DNA of 64,000 bases from positions 1-64,000 of the forward strand of contig NZ_AUBA01000009.1 in NCBI RefSeq assembly GCF_000429005.1, given 5' to 3'. Source of the DNA: Novosphingobium acidiphilum DSM 19966 (lineage in GTDB: Bacteria > Pseudomonadota > Alphaproteobacteria > Sphingomonadales > Sphingomonadaceae). The position numbers and the translations under genes are program-made. This document shows, one piece after another, positions 24,979 through 34,117 of this stretch (within the stretch, counting starts at the first letter, position 1; the number at the start of each line of letters is the position of its first letter). The notes under the pieces were generated by a model, which did no database searches, had not been told where the DNA came from, and worked only from the letters and a program-made list of their open reading frames with translations.

Positions 24979-25070
24979 GATCCCTTACCGTGGACAAGTG
25001 AAGGGACGTGCGCTTGACCCGATATTGCCTGCGTCCGGGCTGTCCAATCGGCGCCCGCCCGGGCTGCAAT

Positions 25071-25103
25071 GTCTCATTTTGAGACGTATTGTACGATCGT
25101 CTC
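25071..25103. promoter_or_regulatory. overlapping GAGAC/GTCTC palindromes, possible TetR-type operator
   Basis: gtctca (25071-25076) pairs with tgagac (25080-25085), and gagacg (25081-25086) pairs with cgtctc (25098-25103), across an AT-rich core tattgtacgat. The composition and symmetry look like a TetR-family operator. It lies between two convergent genes (quinone oxidoreductase and lpd), with no regulator or start codon nearby, so it may be a relic or a 3'-end structure. Confidence 0.35.
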
Positions 25104-25193
25104 GTAACGCAGGGGCACGCGTGCGTCGCGCATAAAATCGCGATAGCAGCCGTTTCGAACCAAATTGCCGGCACAACGCGCCGCGCGTTGTGG

Positions 25194-26594
25194 TCAGATA
25201 TGGATCGGTTTGCCGGTCACCGCCATCGCGGCTTCCTTGATCGCTTCGGAGTGGGTCGGGTGCGCGTGGCAGGTATAGGCAATGTCTTCGCTGGTGGCGC
25301 CGAATTCCATCGCCAGCGCAGCCTCGGCAATCATCGTCCCGGCCAGCGTCGCCACAATCCACACGCCCAGCACCCGGTCGGTCCTGGCATCGGCGATGAT
25401 TTTGACAAAGCCGTCGCCTTCTCGGTTGGTCTTGGCGCGGCTGTTGGCCATCATCGGGAATTTGCCGACCTTGATTTCGCCCTGTGCTTTGGCGGCCTCT
25501 TCGGTCAGGCCGACCCCTGCGAATTCGGGGTTGGTGTAGACCACGCCCGGGATCACCGCATGGTTGACGATCCCGGTCAGGCCGGCGATGTTTTCGGCCA
25601 CCGCAATGCCTTCGTCCTCGGCCTTGTGCGCCAGCATCGGACCGGGGATGACATCGCCGATTGCCCATACGCCGTCGACCGCGGTGCGGAAATCATGGTC
25701 GGTTTCGATCTGGCCGCGCGCATTGGGGGCCAACCCGATCGCGTCAAGACCCAGCCCTGCGGTGTTGGGCCGCCGCCCGATCGCCACCAGCACCACATCG
25801 GCGTCGAGCGTTTCGGCCGCGCCACCGTTGGCCGGTTCCAGCGTCAGGGTTGCCTTGCCATCGGTTACGGCAACGCCGGTGACCTTGGTCGACAGTTTCA
25901 GCTCAAGGCCCTGTTTTCTGAAGACCTTGGCCGCCTCTTTGCGCACGTCGCCATCCATGCCGGGCAGCAGCTGGTCAAGATATTCAACCACGGTGACCCT
26001 GGCGCCCAACCGGCGCCAGACCGAACCCAGTTCCAGCCCGATCACCCCGCCGCCGATCACGGCCAGATGCTGCGGCACTTTGTTCAGCGCCAGTGCGCCG
26101 GTGGAATCGACGATCACGCCGGCATCGTTGTCGACGGTAACCCCGGGCAGCGGTGTCACCGACGATCCGGTGGCAATGACGATGTGCCTGGCCGTGACTT
26201 TGGCCCCGGCCACATCGACCGTGTGGGCATCGGCAAACGTGGCATGGCCTTTCAGCCAGGTGACCTTGTTTTTTCTGAACAGGAATTCGACCCCGCCGGT
26301 CAGTTCGCGGACCGCAGTGGCCTTTTCCGCCTGCATCACGTCAAGATCCAGCTCGACCCCGGTGGCCTTGACGCCGAATTTGGCCATCGTGCCATTGGCC
26401 GCTTCGTCGAACAGTTCCGATCCGTGCAGCAGCGCCTTTGACGGAATGCACCCGACATTCAGGCAGGTGCCGCCCAGCGTTTCGCGGGCTTCGGCGCATG
26501 CGGTCTTCAGCCCCAGTTGCGCTGCGCGGATCGCCGCAACATAACCGCCAGGGCCGGCACCGATCACCAGCACGTCGTAGTCGTATTCAGCCAT
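25194..26594 (-). CDS. lpd: dihydrolipoamide dehydrogenase (E3)
   Basis: 466 residues from the second ATG (26594), which has the better-spaced AAAGGA site; the first ATG at 26600 is possible. E3 reoxidises the lipoyl arms of 2-oxoglutarate dehydrogenase (and perhaps pyruvate dehydrogenase) with FAD and NAD+. Seen are the FAD-binding VIGAGPGGYVAAIRAAQLG, the redox disulfide GGTCLNVGCIPSKALL, the NAD-binding GGGVIGLELGSVWRRLGA and the C-terminal active-site HAHPTHSEAIKEA. Last gene of the sucA-sucB-lpd unit. Confidence 0.97.
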   Translation of the reverse strand: MAEYDYDVLVIGAGPGGYVAAIRAAQLGLKTACAEARETLGGTCLNVGCIPSKALLHGSELFDEAANGTMAKFGVKATGVELDLDVMQAEKATAVRELTGGVEFLFRKNKVTWLKGHATFADAHTVDVAGAKVTARHIVIATGSSVTPLPGVTVDNDAGVIVDSTGALALNKVPQHLAVIGGGVIGLELGSVWRRLGARVTVVEYLDQLLPGMDGDVRKEAAKVFRKQGLELKLSTKVTGVAVTDGKATLTLEPANGGAAETLDADVVLVAIGRRPNTAGLGLDAIGLAPNARGQIETDHDFRTAVDGVWAIGDVIPGPMLAHKAEDEGIAVAENIAGLTGIVNHAVIPGVVYTNPEFAGVGLTEEAAKAQGEIKVGKFPMMANSRAKTNREGDGFVKIIADARTDRVLGVWIVATLAGTMIAEAALAMEFGATSEDIAYTCHAHPTHSEAIKEAAMAVTGKPIHI

Positions 26595-26631
26595 TGCCAT
26601 GGTCCTTTGCGATGCTGCCGTCGTCTGTCGA

Positions 26632-27882
26632 TCAGAGGTCGATCAACAGGCGCGTCGGTTCTTCGATCGCTTCCTTGATGGTCTTGAGCGCGGTCACGGC
26701 CTCGCGTCCGTCGATCAGACGGTGATCGTAGGACAGCGCGATGTACATCATCGGGCGGATCACGATCTGGCCATTGCGGACAACCGGGCGATCCTCGATG
26801 CGGTGCAGGCCAAGCACGGCCGACTGCGGCGGGTTGATGATCGGGGTCGACATCAGCCCGCCGAACACGCCGCCGTTCGAAATGGTGAAGGTGCCGCCCT
26901 TCATGTCGTCCATGGTCAGCGTGCCGTCGCGCGCCTTCTTGCCGTAATTGGCAATCGCGGCTTCGATCCCGGCAAACGACAGCTTGTCGCAATCGCGCAC
27001 CACCGGCACGACCAGGCCGTTCGGCGCCGAAACCGCGACCGAAATGTCGACATAGTCGTGATAGACGATCTCGTCGCCTTCGATCCGCGCGTTGACCGAT
27101 GGGATGTCCTTGAGCGCCAGGCACGAGGCTTTGGCAAAGAACGACATGAAGCCCAGCTTGATGCCGTGCTTCTTTTCGAACGCGTCTTTGAATGTGTTGC
27201 GCGCGGCCATCACCGCCGACATGTCGACATCGTTGAACGTGGTCAGAAGGGCTGCGGTTTCCTGCGCCCCTTTCAAACGCTTGGCGATGGTCTGGCGCAG
27301 GCGCGTCATCTTGACGCGTTCCTCGTTGCGGCCCGGGCCGGCCGCAACCGTGGCGGGCACGGTTGCCGTGGCAACAGGTGCGGGCGCTGCGGCCTTGGCC
27401 TGGGCTGCGGCCATCACGTCTTCCTTGGTCAGGCGCCCGCCTGCGCCGGTGCCTTTGACTGTGGCGGGATCGATGCCGTATTCCAGCACGGCGCGGCGCA
27501 CAGCCGGCGACAACGCCGCAGCATCGCCATCGGTTGCGGCCTTGGCCACCGCGGGGGCCGAGGCAACCACAGGCGCCGGCGCGGGCGTTGCGACCGGCGC
27601 CGGTGCAGGTGCCGCAACCACAGGGGCGGGCGCGACGGTCGTGCCAGCGGCCTCGATCATCGCCAGCAGCGCGCCGACCGAAACCGTGTCGCCCTCCTTG
27701 GCGATCCAGTTGCCCATGATCCCGGCCGCGGGTGCCGGCACATCCACGGCGACTTTGTCGGTTTCAAGGCTGACGATCGGTTCGTCGACTGCAACCGCTT
27801 CGCCCGGCTTTTTCAGCCACTGACCGACGGTCGCCTCGCTGACGCTTTCACCCAGCGTCGGCACTTTGACTTCGATGGACAT
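26632..27882 (-). CDS. sucB: dihydrolipoyllysine succinyltransferase (E2 of 2-oxoglutarate dehydrogenase)
   Basis: 416 residues from the ATG at 27882. One lipoyl domain (residues 1-77) with the lipoylated Lys43 in ETDKVAVDVPAP, an Ala/Pro-rich linker, a peripheral subunit-binding domain (LSPAVRRAVLEYGIDPATVK) and the catalytic acyltransferase core ending SYDHRLIDGREAV, with His387 and Asp391 as catalytic residues. The substrate-specific core segment (FNDVDMSAVMAARN) is of the succinyl type. It lies 43 bp after sucA and 37 bp before lpd. Confidence 0.97.
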   Translation of the reverse strand: MSIEVKVPTLGESVSEATVGQWLKKPGEAVAVDEPIVSLETDKVAVDVPAPAAGIMGNWIAKEGDTVSVGALLAMIEAAGTTVAPAPVVAAPAPAPVATPAPAPVVASAPAVAKAATDGDAAALSPAVRRAVLEYGIDPATVKGTGAGGRLTKEDVMAAAQAKAAAPAPVATATVPATVAAGPGRNEERVKMTRLRQTIAKRLKGAQETAALLTTFNDVDMSAVMAARNTFKDAFEKKHGIKLGFMSFFAKASCLALKDIPSVNARIEGDEIVYHDYVDISVAVSAPNGLVVPVVRDCDKLSFAGIEAAIANYGKKARDGTLTMDDMKGGTFTISNGGVFGGLMSTPIINPPQSAVLGLHRIEDRPVVRNGQIVIRPMMYIALSYDHRLIDGREAVTALKTIKEAIEEPTRLLIDL

Positions 27883-27925
27883 AACCGCAAATTCCTTGGA
27901 CCGAATGTGTGCAAATGGGGTGTGA

Positions 27926-30763
27926 TCAGGCTTTTTTCTTGCGGCGGATCTCGCCGCGCACCGACAGCGCCAGGGCATTGGCCACAAGTGCGGCCTGTTC
28001 GTTGGCATGGCGCTTGGCCAGGCCGGTTGCAGGCGACGCGGCGCTGGCGCGGCCGGCATAGCGCGCGCGGGTTGCCTTGCTGCCGGCGGCTTTCAGCGCG
28101 TCTTCGATGCGCGGCTCGACAAAGAACCATGCACCGTTGTTCTTCGGCTCTTCCTGGCACCACACCACCTCTTCCAGGTGGGGCATGCGCGACAGGCGGT
28201 CGGCCAGCGGCTCGCCGGGGAAGGGATAGAGCTGTTCCAGGCGGATGATCTGGACATCGGTGATACCCTGCTGATCGCGCGCCTCGAACAGGTCATAGGC
28301 GACTTTGCCGCTGCACAGGATAACCTTGCGCGTCCGCGCATCGTCGGCGCCGTTGATGTCCGACTTGATCCGCTGGAAATGCGCCTCGCCGATGAATGAA
28401 GTGGCATTCGATTTGGCCATCGGATGACGCAGCAGGCTTTTGGGCGTCATGATGATCAACGGCTTGCGAAACGGACGGTGCATCTGCCGGCGCAGCACGT
28501 GGAAGTAATTCGACGGCGTGGTGATGTTGCACACCTGGATATTGTCTTCGGCGCACAGCTGCAGATACCGTTCGAGCCGGGCCGAGGAATGCTCGGGCCC
28601 CTGGCCCTCATAGCCATGCGGCAGCAGCATCACCAGGCCATTGGCGCGCAGCCACTTGGATTCGGATGCGGCGATATACTGGTCGATGACAATCTGCGCG
28701 CCATTGGCAAAATCGCCAAACTGCGCTTCCCACAGCACCAGCGTCTTGGGATCGGCGCTGGCATAGCCGTATTCATAGCCCAGCACGCCATATTCGGACA
28801 GCGGGCTGTCGTGCACTTCGAACCGGCCGTGCGGCAGCGTGGCAAGCGGTACGTACTTGTGTTCGTCGGTCTGGTCGACCCACACCGCATGGCGCTGGCT
28901 GAAGGTGCCGCGGCCCGAATCCTGGCCGGACAGGCGCACGTTGAAGCCCTCGGTCACCAGGCTGCCATAGGCCAGCGCCTCGGCTGTGGCCCAGTCAAAC
29001 CCGGTTCCGGTCTTGAACATCTCGCGCTTGGCATCGATCACCCGGCCAAGCGTCTTGTGCACGGTCAGGTCTTCGGGAATGCCCGTCAGCACGCGGCCCA
29101 GGCTGTCGAACAGCTTGGCATCGATGCCGGTGGGCACGTTGCGCCGCGCGGTGACCGGATCCGCCGGCTTGTTCAGCCCGCTCCATCGCCCGCCGAACCA
29201 GTCGGCCTCGTTCGCCTTGTAGCTGGCCGCAGCTTGAAACTCGCCTTCCAGCGTGTCGACAAAGCTTTCTTCCGACTGGGTTTTCCAGCCGGCGTCGATC
29301 ACGCCCTGCGCCACCAGCTTGTCGGCATAGATCGCGCTGATCGGCGGATGCTGGCGGATTTTGGCGTACATCAATGGCTGGGTAAAGCTTGGTTCATCGC
29401 CTTCGTTGTGACCGAACCGGCGATAGCACCACATGTCGACCACCACATCGCGGCCGAATTTCTGGCGATAATCGATCGCCAGCTTGCACGCGAAGGTGAC
29501 GGCTTCGGGATCGTCGCCGTTGACGTGGATGATCGGTGCCTGCACGCCCTTGGCCACGTCGGAGGGATAAGGCGAACCGCGCGAAAACTGCGGGCTGGTG
29601 GTGAAACCGATCTGGTTGTTGACGATGAAATGGATGCAGCCGCCGGTGTCATACCCGCGCACACCGGAAAAGCCGAAGCATTCCCAGACGATGCCCTGGC
29701 CGGCAAAGGCGGCGTCGCCATGGATCAGGATCGGCAGCACCTGCTTGTGCTTGCCCGGCCCGATGTCATCGCGGAACACCTGTTGCGCACGGGTCTTGCC
29801 CAGCACCACCGGGTCCACGGTTTCGAGATGCGACGGGTTGGGCTGCAGGCTCATGTGCACCTTGATCCCGTCGAATTCGCGGTCGGTCGAGGTGCCCAGA
29901 TGGTATTTCACATCGCCCGATCCGCCAACATCTTCGGGATTGGCGCTGCCGCCCGAAAATTCGTGGAAGATCACGCGATAGGGTTTGTGCATGACATTGG
30001 CGAGCACGTTCAGCCGCCCGCGGTGCGACATGCCGTAGATCATTTCGCGCACGCCAAGCTGGCCGCCGTACTTGATTACCGCTTCGAGCGCGGGGATCAT
30101 TGATTCGCCGCCGTCGAGGCCGAAGCGCTTGGTGCCGACGTATTTCTTGCCAAGGAATTTTTCGTATTGTTCGCCACGGATCACCGCAGCCAGGATCGCC
30201 TTCTTGCCGTTCGGGGTAAAGTCGATCGACTTGTCGCCGCCCTCGATCCGGTCCTGGATGAAGGCACGTTCTTCCACATCGGCGATGTGCATGAATTCAA
30301 AGCCGATCTTGCCGCAATAATTGCGCCGCAGGATCGCCACGATATCGCGCGGCGTGGCCCATTCCACCCCCAGGATGCCACCCAGATAGACGTTGCGATC
30401 AAGCGCCGCGCCAACAAAGCCATGGTATTCGGGCGAAAGGTCGGCGGGCAGGTGCTGCCGCGCCAGGCCCAGCGGATCGAGATCGGCGGTCAGATGGCCG
30501 CGCACGCGATAGGTGCGGATCAGCAGCATCGCGCGCAGCGAATCCTGTGCCGCCTGTTCCAGCGCGGCATCGTCCAGCTTTGGCGCATCCTTCTTCAGCG
30601 CCTTGGCGATGTCGATCTTCAATGCCATCGGGTCAAGCGCCCGGGTCAGGTCATCGCCCGCTGCGGCATCGTTCACCGGCCAGCGCTTCGAGGCCCAGCT
30701 GGGCCCGGGCTGCGGCCCGTCCTGCGCGGGATCGTTGTCGAAGTCGTGCAACTCGTGACCCAT
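27926..30763 (-). CDS. sucA: 2-oxoglutarate dehydrogenase E1 component
   Basis: 945 residues, normal length. It decarboxylates 2-oxoglutarate with thiamine diphosphate and hands the succinyl group to SucB. Visible are RTYRVRGHLTADLDPLG, the E1 signature GMSHRGRLNVLANVMHKPYR, the thiamine-diphosphate site GDAAFAGQGIVWE...NNQIGFTT and the C-terminal EEPKNNGAWFFVEPRIE. The start is preceded by a GGAG-type site (caggagttga). Upstream, mdh is 226 bp away in the same direction, with an intervening hairpin. Confidence 0.98.
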   Translation of the reverse strand: MGHELHDFDNDPAQDGPQPGPSWASKRWPVNDAAAGDDLTRALDPMALKIDIAKALKKDAPKLDDAALEQAAQDSLRAMLLIRTYRVRGHLTADLDPLGLARQHLPADLSPEYHGFVGAALDRNVYLGGILGVEWATPRDIVAILRRNYCGKIGFEFMHIADVEERAFIQDRIEGGDKSIDFTPNGKKAILAAVIRGEQYEKFLGKKYVGTKRFGLDGGESMIPALEAVIKYGGQLGVREMIYGMSHRGRLNVLANVMHKPYRVIFHEFSGGSANPEDVGGSGDVKYHLGTSTDREFDGIKVHMSLQPNPSHLETVDPVVLGKTRAQQVFRDDIGPGKHKQVLPILIHGDAAFAGQGIVWECFGFSGVRGYDTGGCIHFIVNNQIGFTTSPQFSRGSPYPSDVAKGVQAPIIHVNGDDPEAVTFACKLAIDYRQKFGRDVVVDMWCYRRFGHNEGDEPSFTQPLMYAKIRQHPPISAIYADKLVAQGVIDAGWKTQSEESFVDTLEGEFQAAASYKANEADWFGGRWSGLNKPADPVTARRNVPTGIDAKLFDSLGRVLTGIPEDLTVHKTLGRVIDAKREMFKTGTGFDWATAEALAYGSLVTEGFNVRLSGQDSGRGTFSQRHAVWVDQTDEHKYVPLATLPHGRFEVHDSPLSEYGVLGYEYGYASADPKTLVLWEAQFGDFANGAQIVIDQYIAASESKWLRANGLVMLLPHGYEGQGPEHSSARLERYLQLCAEDNIQVCNITTPSNYFHVLRRQMHRPFRKPLIIMTPKSLLRHPMAKSNATSFIGEAHFQRIKSDINGADDARTRKVILCSGKVAYDLFEARDQQGITDVQIIRLEQLYPFPGEPLADRLSRMPHLEEVVWCQEEPKNNGAWFFVEPRIEDALKAAGSKATRARYAGRASAASPATGLAKRHANEQAALVANALALSVRGEIRRKKKA

Positions 30764-30934
30764 CGTTTCAACTCCTGTGCCCCGGCGAGCGAGGGGCTTC
30801 GGACAATCCCGCTGCGCCGATTGGCGCAGGGAACCTTTCCTGCATGCGGGGTGTGGCGCGCGTTATCGTGTCACACCACCGGCAAAAACGGTATTGCCCC
30901 GACCCTTGGGGCAAATACCGGCACATAATGCACG

Positions 30935-30976
30935 GCGCCGCTGCCCGACGATCGCTCAGGACCGGGGCAGCGGCGC
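30935..30976 (-). terminator. 12-bp hairpin between mdh and sucA
   Basis: gcgccgctgccc (30935-30946) is the exact complement of gggcagcggcgc (30965-30976), with an 18-nt loop. It starts 14 bp after the mdh stop and lies before sucA. There is no T run, so it may be a partial terminator, attenuator or RNA-processing/stability element that separates mdh from sucAB-lpd levels. Confidence 0.55.
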
Positions 30977-30989
30977 TGGTGCGCAGCGA

Positions 30990-31952
30990 TCAGGCGAGTT
31001 CGGGCGCAATGCCCTTGCACGCCACCAGCAGTTCCTTGACTGCGTCGACCGAGACCCCGAGATTGGCCTTGGCCGTATCGTCGAGCGCAATCTCGATGAC
31101 CTTTTCGACGCCGCCTGCACCGATCACCACCGGCACCCCGACATACAGGCCGTCAACGCCGTATTCGCCGCTGACATGCGCGGCGCAGGGCAGGACGCGC
31201 TTCTGATCCTTGAGATAGGCTTCGGCCATCGCAATGCCCGAGGCGGCGGGGGCATAGAACGCCGAACCGGTCTTGAGCAGGCCGACGATTTCGCCGCCGC
31301 CGGCGCGCGTGCGCGCAACGATCGCGTCGATGCGGTCCTGGGTTGACAGGCCCATCTTGATCAGGTCGGTCACGGGGATGCCCGAAACGGTCGAATAATC
31401 GACCACCGGCACCATCGTGTCGCCGTGGCCGCCCAGCACGAACGAATTCACATCGCGCACCGAAACACCGAACTCCCAGGCCAGGAACGTGGTGAACCGC
31501 GCCGAATCGAGCACGCCTGCCATGCCCACCACCTTGTTGTGCGGCAGGCCCGAAAATTCGCGCAGCGCCCACACCATCGCATCGAGCGGATTGGTGATGC
31601 AGATCACGAAAGCGTCGGGCGCGTTGGCCTTGATGCCTTCGCCCACGGCCTTCATCACTTTCAGGTTGATGCCCAGCAGGTCATCGCGGCTCATGCCCGG
31701 CTTGCGCGGCACGCCGGCGGTGACGATGATCACGTCGGCGCCTGCGATATCCTTGTAATCGTTGGTGCCGATGATCGATGCATCGAAACCTTCGACCGGG
31801 CCGCACTGCGACAGGTCGAGCGCCTTGCCCTGGGGCACGCCTTCAGCCACGTCGAACAGGACGATATCGCCCAGTTCCTTCTGCGCGGCGAGATGAGCGA
31901 GGGTGCCGCCGATATTGCCGGCGCCGATCAGCGCAATTTTCTTGCGAGCCAT
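30990..31952 (-). CDS. mdh: malate dehydrogenase (lactate-dehydrogenase-like type)
   Basis: 320 residues. It oxidises malate to oxaloacetate with NAD+ in the TCA cycle. The N-terminal NAD-binding site is KIALIGAGNIGGTLAHLA; substrate-binding arginines lie in TAGVPRKPGMSRDDLL; the active-site His is in FVLGGHGDTMVPV, and ITNPLDAMVW is also conserved. This is the type 3 (LDH-like) malate dehydrogenase found in alphaproteobacteria. First gene of the TCA cluster; the upstream 300 bp presumably hold its promoter. Confidence 0.97.
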   Translation of the reverse strand: MARKKIALIGAGNIGGTLAHLAAQKELGDIVLFDVAEGVPQGKALDLSQCGPVEGFDASIIGTNDYKDIAGADVIIVTAGVPRKPGMSRDDLLGINLKVMKAVGEGIKANAPDAFVICITNPLDAMVWALREFSGLPHNKVVGMAGVLDSARFTTFLAWEFGVSVRDVNSFVLGGHGDTMVPVVDYSTVSGIPVTDLIKMGLSTQDRIDAIVARTRAGGGEIVGLLKTGSAFYAPAASGIAMAEAYLKDQKRVLPCAAHVSGEYGVDGLYVGVPVVIGAGGVEKVIEIALDDTAKANLGVSVDAVKELLVACKGIAPELA

Positions 31953-32251
31953 GCTTTACGGTCCTTTCCCGTAGCTGCGGGACTGAACAAAGGTCACTGT
32001 CCCACCGTCACAAACACCGCCCCACGTCCCGCATGACAGGGAGGCATCCGGTGGAATGGCTGGGTCCGTAAGCCTGTGGCAAAGGGATTGCAAGGCGTTA
32101 AAAGGTCGCATTTCAGGGTTTTTATGATAACGTTTCGCAATATCAAATGCATATCGGAGCAGCAAACCGTGGCCGCGTGCGTCGCCGCGCGCGGCGCCGC
32201 CATCCGGGCCGCATGCATCGCTTGTGAAACCTGAATTGAATCTGACCCGGA
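31953..32251. other. intergenic region upstream of mdh
   Basis: 299 bp. It contains an A/T-rich stretch (about 32095-32160, with ttttatgataacg and aatatcaaatgcat) that contrasts with the GC-rich surroundings and should hold the mdh promoter. No ORF, RNA gene or strong terminator is supported. Confidence 0.4.
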
Positions 32252-32551
32252 TCAGGTGCGGCGTCGTTGGCCCAGCATGCGGCTGATTTCATCCCACCAG
32301 GCGGCATCGTCATCGTCGCCGCGCGCATTGGCGTTGGCAGCAGCCAGACGGGCACGCTCTGCGGCGGCCAGCCCGTGCACCGCAAACAGGCGCAGTGCCG
32401 CGTGCACCCGCGCATCGTCGAACGTGCCCGGGCCAAGGTCGGTGTCGTTGCCAATGTGCTGGTTGTCGTTGACCGCGGCGTGCCAGCCCAGGCGGGAAGG
32501 GCGAACCAGCGCAGGCGAAATGATCCCGTAACGGGGTACAAAGCGCAACAT
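32252..32551 (-). CDS. small conserved hypothetical protein (99 aa)
   Basis: 99 residues from the ATG at 32551, preceded by an excellent GGAGGAG site with 8-nt spacing, which separates this gene from the meaningless longer open frame. It begins MLRFVPRYGIISPALVRPSR and continues with a helical middle (ARVHAALRLFAVHGLAAAER) and an Asp/Trp-rich end, DDDDAAWWDEISRMLGQRRR. Soluble, with no signal peptide or membrane helix. No function can be proposed. It follows the SleB-type hydrolase gene in the same direction at 116 bp. Confidence 0.72.
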   Translation of the reverse strand: MLRFVPRYGIISPALVRPSRLGWHAAVNDNQHIGNDTDLGPGTFDDARVHAALRLFAVHGLAAAERARLAAANANARGDDDDAAWWDEISRMLGQRRRT

Positions 32552-32667
32552 CGTATGGTCTCCTCCACTGCGGGCAACGGCCCGGTCGCACGGCCTTAGC
32601 GCCGATCGCGTGAACGTGCAGTGAGGCGACAAGGTAAAGACACTGCAAACGAAACAAGGAATTGCAA

Positions 32668-33873
32668 TCACGACCCCGGTTGGCGAATCCAGTGCGCGGC
32701 GTTGTCGTATTGCTGTTCCGCCTCGGGCCGGACCGCGCCCGATCCTGGCAGGATGTGGCTGTGCGGTGCGGGCGCGGCGGCGGATGCCGGGGTCTGGTTC
32801 AGGGGTTGCTGACCAAACGACACGCCCGCGCGCATGATGGCCGGATCGGCCGCCACCGCCCCGGCGGTCGTCGCCCGCAGCGCGGTCAGGCGGCCCGCCT
32901 CGAATGCCTTTTCCAGCGTGATCGGATCGGCTGTGTCGGCGCCGGTCGATACCCACGTGCGCGGATGGGGTGCGGCCACCGGTTCGCCGCCGGCATAGAC
33001 CGCGCTGAAGGCGCGCGGCTGTCCGGCGCTGCCGGTCCAGCGATAGAACCGGTGCGCCCCGATCATGCCGATAAAGGTCATCGTGTCGGACCAGGCAGGA
33101 TGCACCGCGCTGGTGTGATAATGCGTGGCCAGGCCCACCGGCGCAAAGACGAAGCCGGCCATCGCCGCCTCGGCCACGCGGCGCGCACGCGCCCAATAGA
33201 CCGCCATCGGCCGATGCTGCATCGATCCGTCGCAGGCAAAGCTGAACTGGCACCCCGGCCGTTCCGACCCCTGGTAGACCACGCCGCACACCGTCTTGGG
33301 AAAGGCGGGGTGGGCCACGCGGTTCAACACGACTTGCGCCACCGCGCGCTGACCATCATCGGGTTCGCGCGCCGCTTCGTAATAGATCGCCGCGGTCATG
33401 CATTCCACCGCACGGGTGCGATCGAGCCCGCTGCCGGTGGGCAGCGTGGGCCGCGCCGCAGGTCCGCCTTGCAGCGCAACGGGCGGCGCTGCGGCATCCG
33501 GATGCACGCTGGCCAGCGTGCGGTTCCACGCGTCCATTGCCGCCTGTGGGGTCAGCAATCCGCGGTTGGCCGGCGCGCCTGCGGGGTGTGCCGGCGCGAT
33601 CTGGGCCTGCGCCAGCGCGCCCCGCACGCCATGCGGATCGCCCCAGCCGATCGCGGCCAGCAGCGCCGGGATCATGCCAAGCAGCACCGCCAGCGTGATG
33701 CGCCACCGCAACCGGGCGCGGCGTATCCGCAGTGTGTCGCGTAGCGCCTGGTTGTTCTGGATCGCCTGCCCGAAGTCCCGCGTGGCGGGCGCGTCCGTGA
33801 TGGGCGTGGCGGCGCGTTGCTTCGCCGCTTCGCAGGGCACAATCACCGGTCGATAATCGATTTCGAGTGGCAT
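32668..33873 (-). CDS. cell wall hydrolase, SleB/Hydrolase_2 domain
   Basis: 401 residues from the ATG at 33873; ATGs at 33906 and 33930 would add 11 or 19. A single N-terminal membrane anchor (RWRITLAVLLGMIPALLAAIGW, about residues 57-76) places the rest in the periplasm. The SleB-type domain is recognised by VECMTAAIYYEAAREPDDGQ, VAQVVLNRVAHPAFP, GCQFSFACDG and ATHYHTSAVHPAWS. Family members cleave peptidoglycan, often as lytic transglycosylases; the catalytic Glu is in YYEAA. A Pro/Ala-rich C-terminal tail follows. Neighbours do not further define its role; it is divergent from the btu operon. Confidence 0.9.
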   Translation of the reverse strand: MPLEIDYRPVIVPCEAAKQRAATPITDAPATRDFGQAIQNNQALRDTLRIRRARLRWRITLAVLLGMIPALLAAIGWGDPHGVRGALAQAQIAPAHPAGAPANRGLLTPQAAMDAWNRTLASVHPDAAAPPVALQGGPAARPTLPTGSGLDRTRAVECMTAAIYYEAAREPDDGQRAVAQVVLNRVAHPAFPKTVCGVVYQGSERPGCQFSFACDGSMQHRPMAVYWARARRVAEAAMAGFVFAPVGLATHYHTSAVHPAWSDTMTFIGMIGAHRFYRWTGSAGQPRAFSAVYAGGEPVAAPHPRTWVSTGADTADPITLEKAFEAGRLTALRATTAGAVAADPAIMRAGVSFGQQPLNQTPASAAAPAPHSHILPGSGAVRPEAEQQYDNAAHWIRQPGS

Positions 33874-34117
33874 GTGGTCCCGGGGCAATTCTGGCAAGAC
33901 AGGCATAACCGATCCGGGCCATGCGCGCATGGCCGATCGGCGGGCTGTCTCGATATGCGACAGACCCCTGCCAGAGGATTAACTGTCGCGCGCCGCGGTC
34001 GGGGTTGTCCTTGCGCAGCCACACGGCTATGCGCGCCCAGACTTTCCGCCGTGCCCGGGCGGTTGGCATGGCCCGGACCGGCCGTGCCGGGCCTGATCAA
34101 GACCGCAGGAGTAGGTG

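Noticed and set aside
28424..30103. 559-aa plus-strand ORF opposite sucA
   Set aside because: Same reason: antisense to a full-length conserved E1 gene, no ribosome site and no recognisable domain.
32552..33289. Long N-terminal extension of the 99-aa hypothetical gene
   Set aside because: It is the shadow of the SleB-type hydrolase. A near-perfect GGAGGAG site marks the true start at 32551.
33931..34117. Cobalamin riboswitch before btuB
   Set aside because: I looked for the B12 box and the conserved GCCACTG element in the leader and saw neither. A covariance model search would be decisive.
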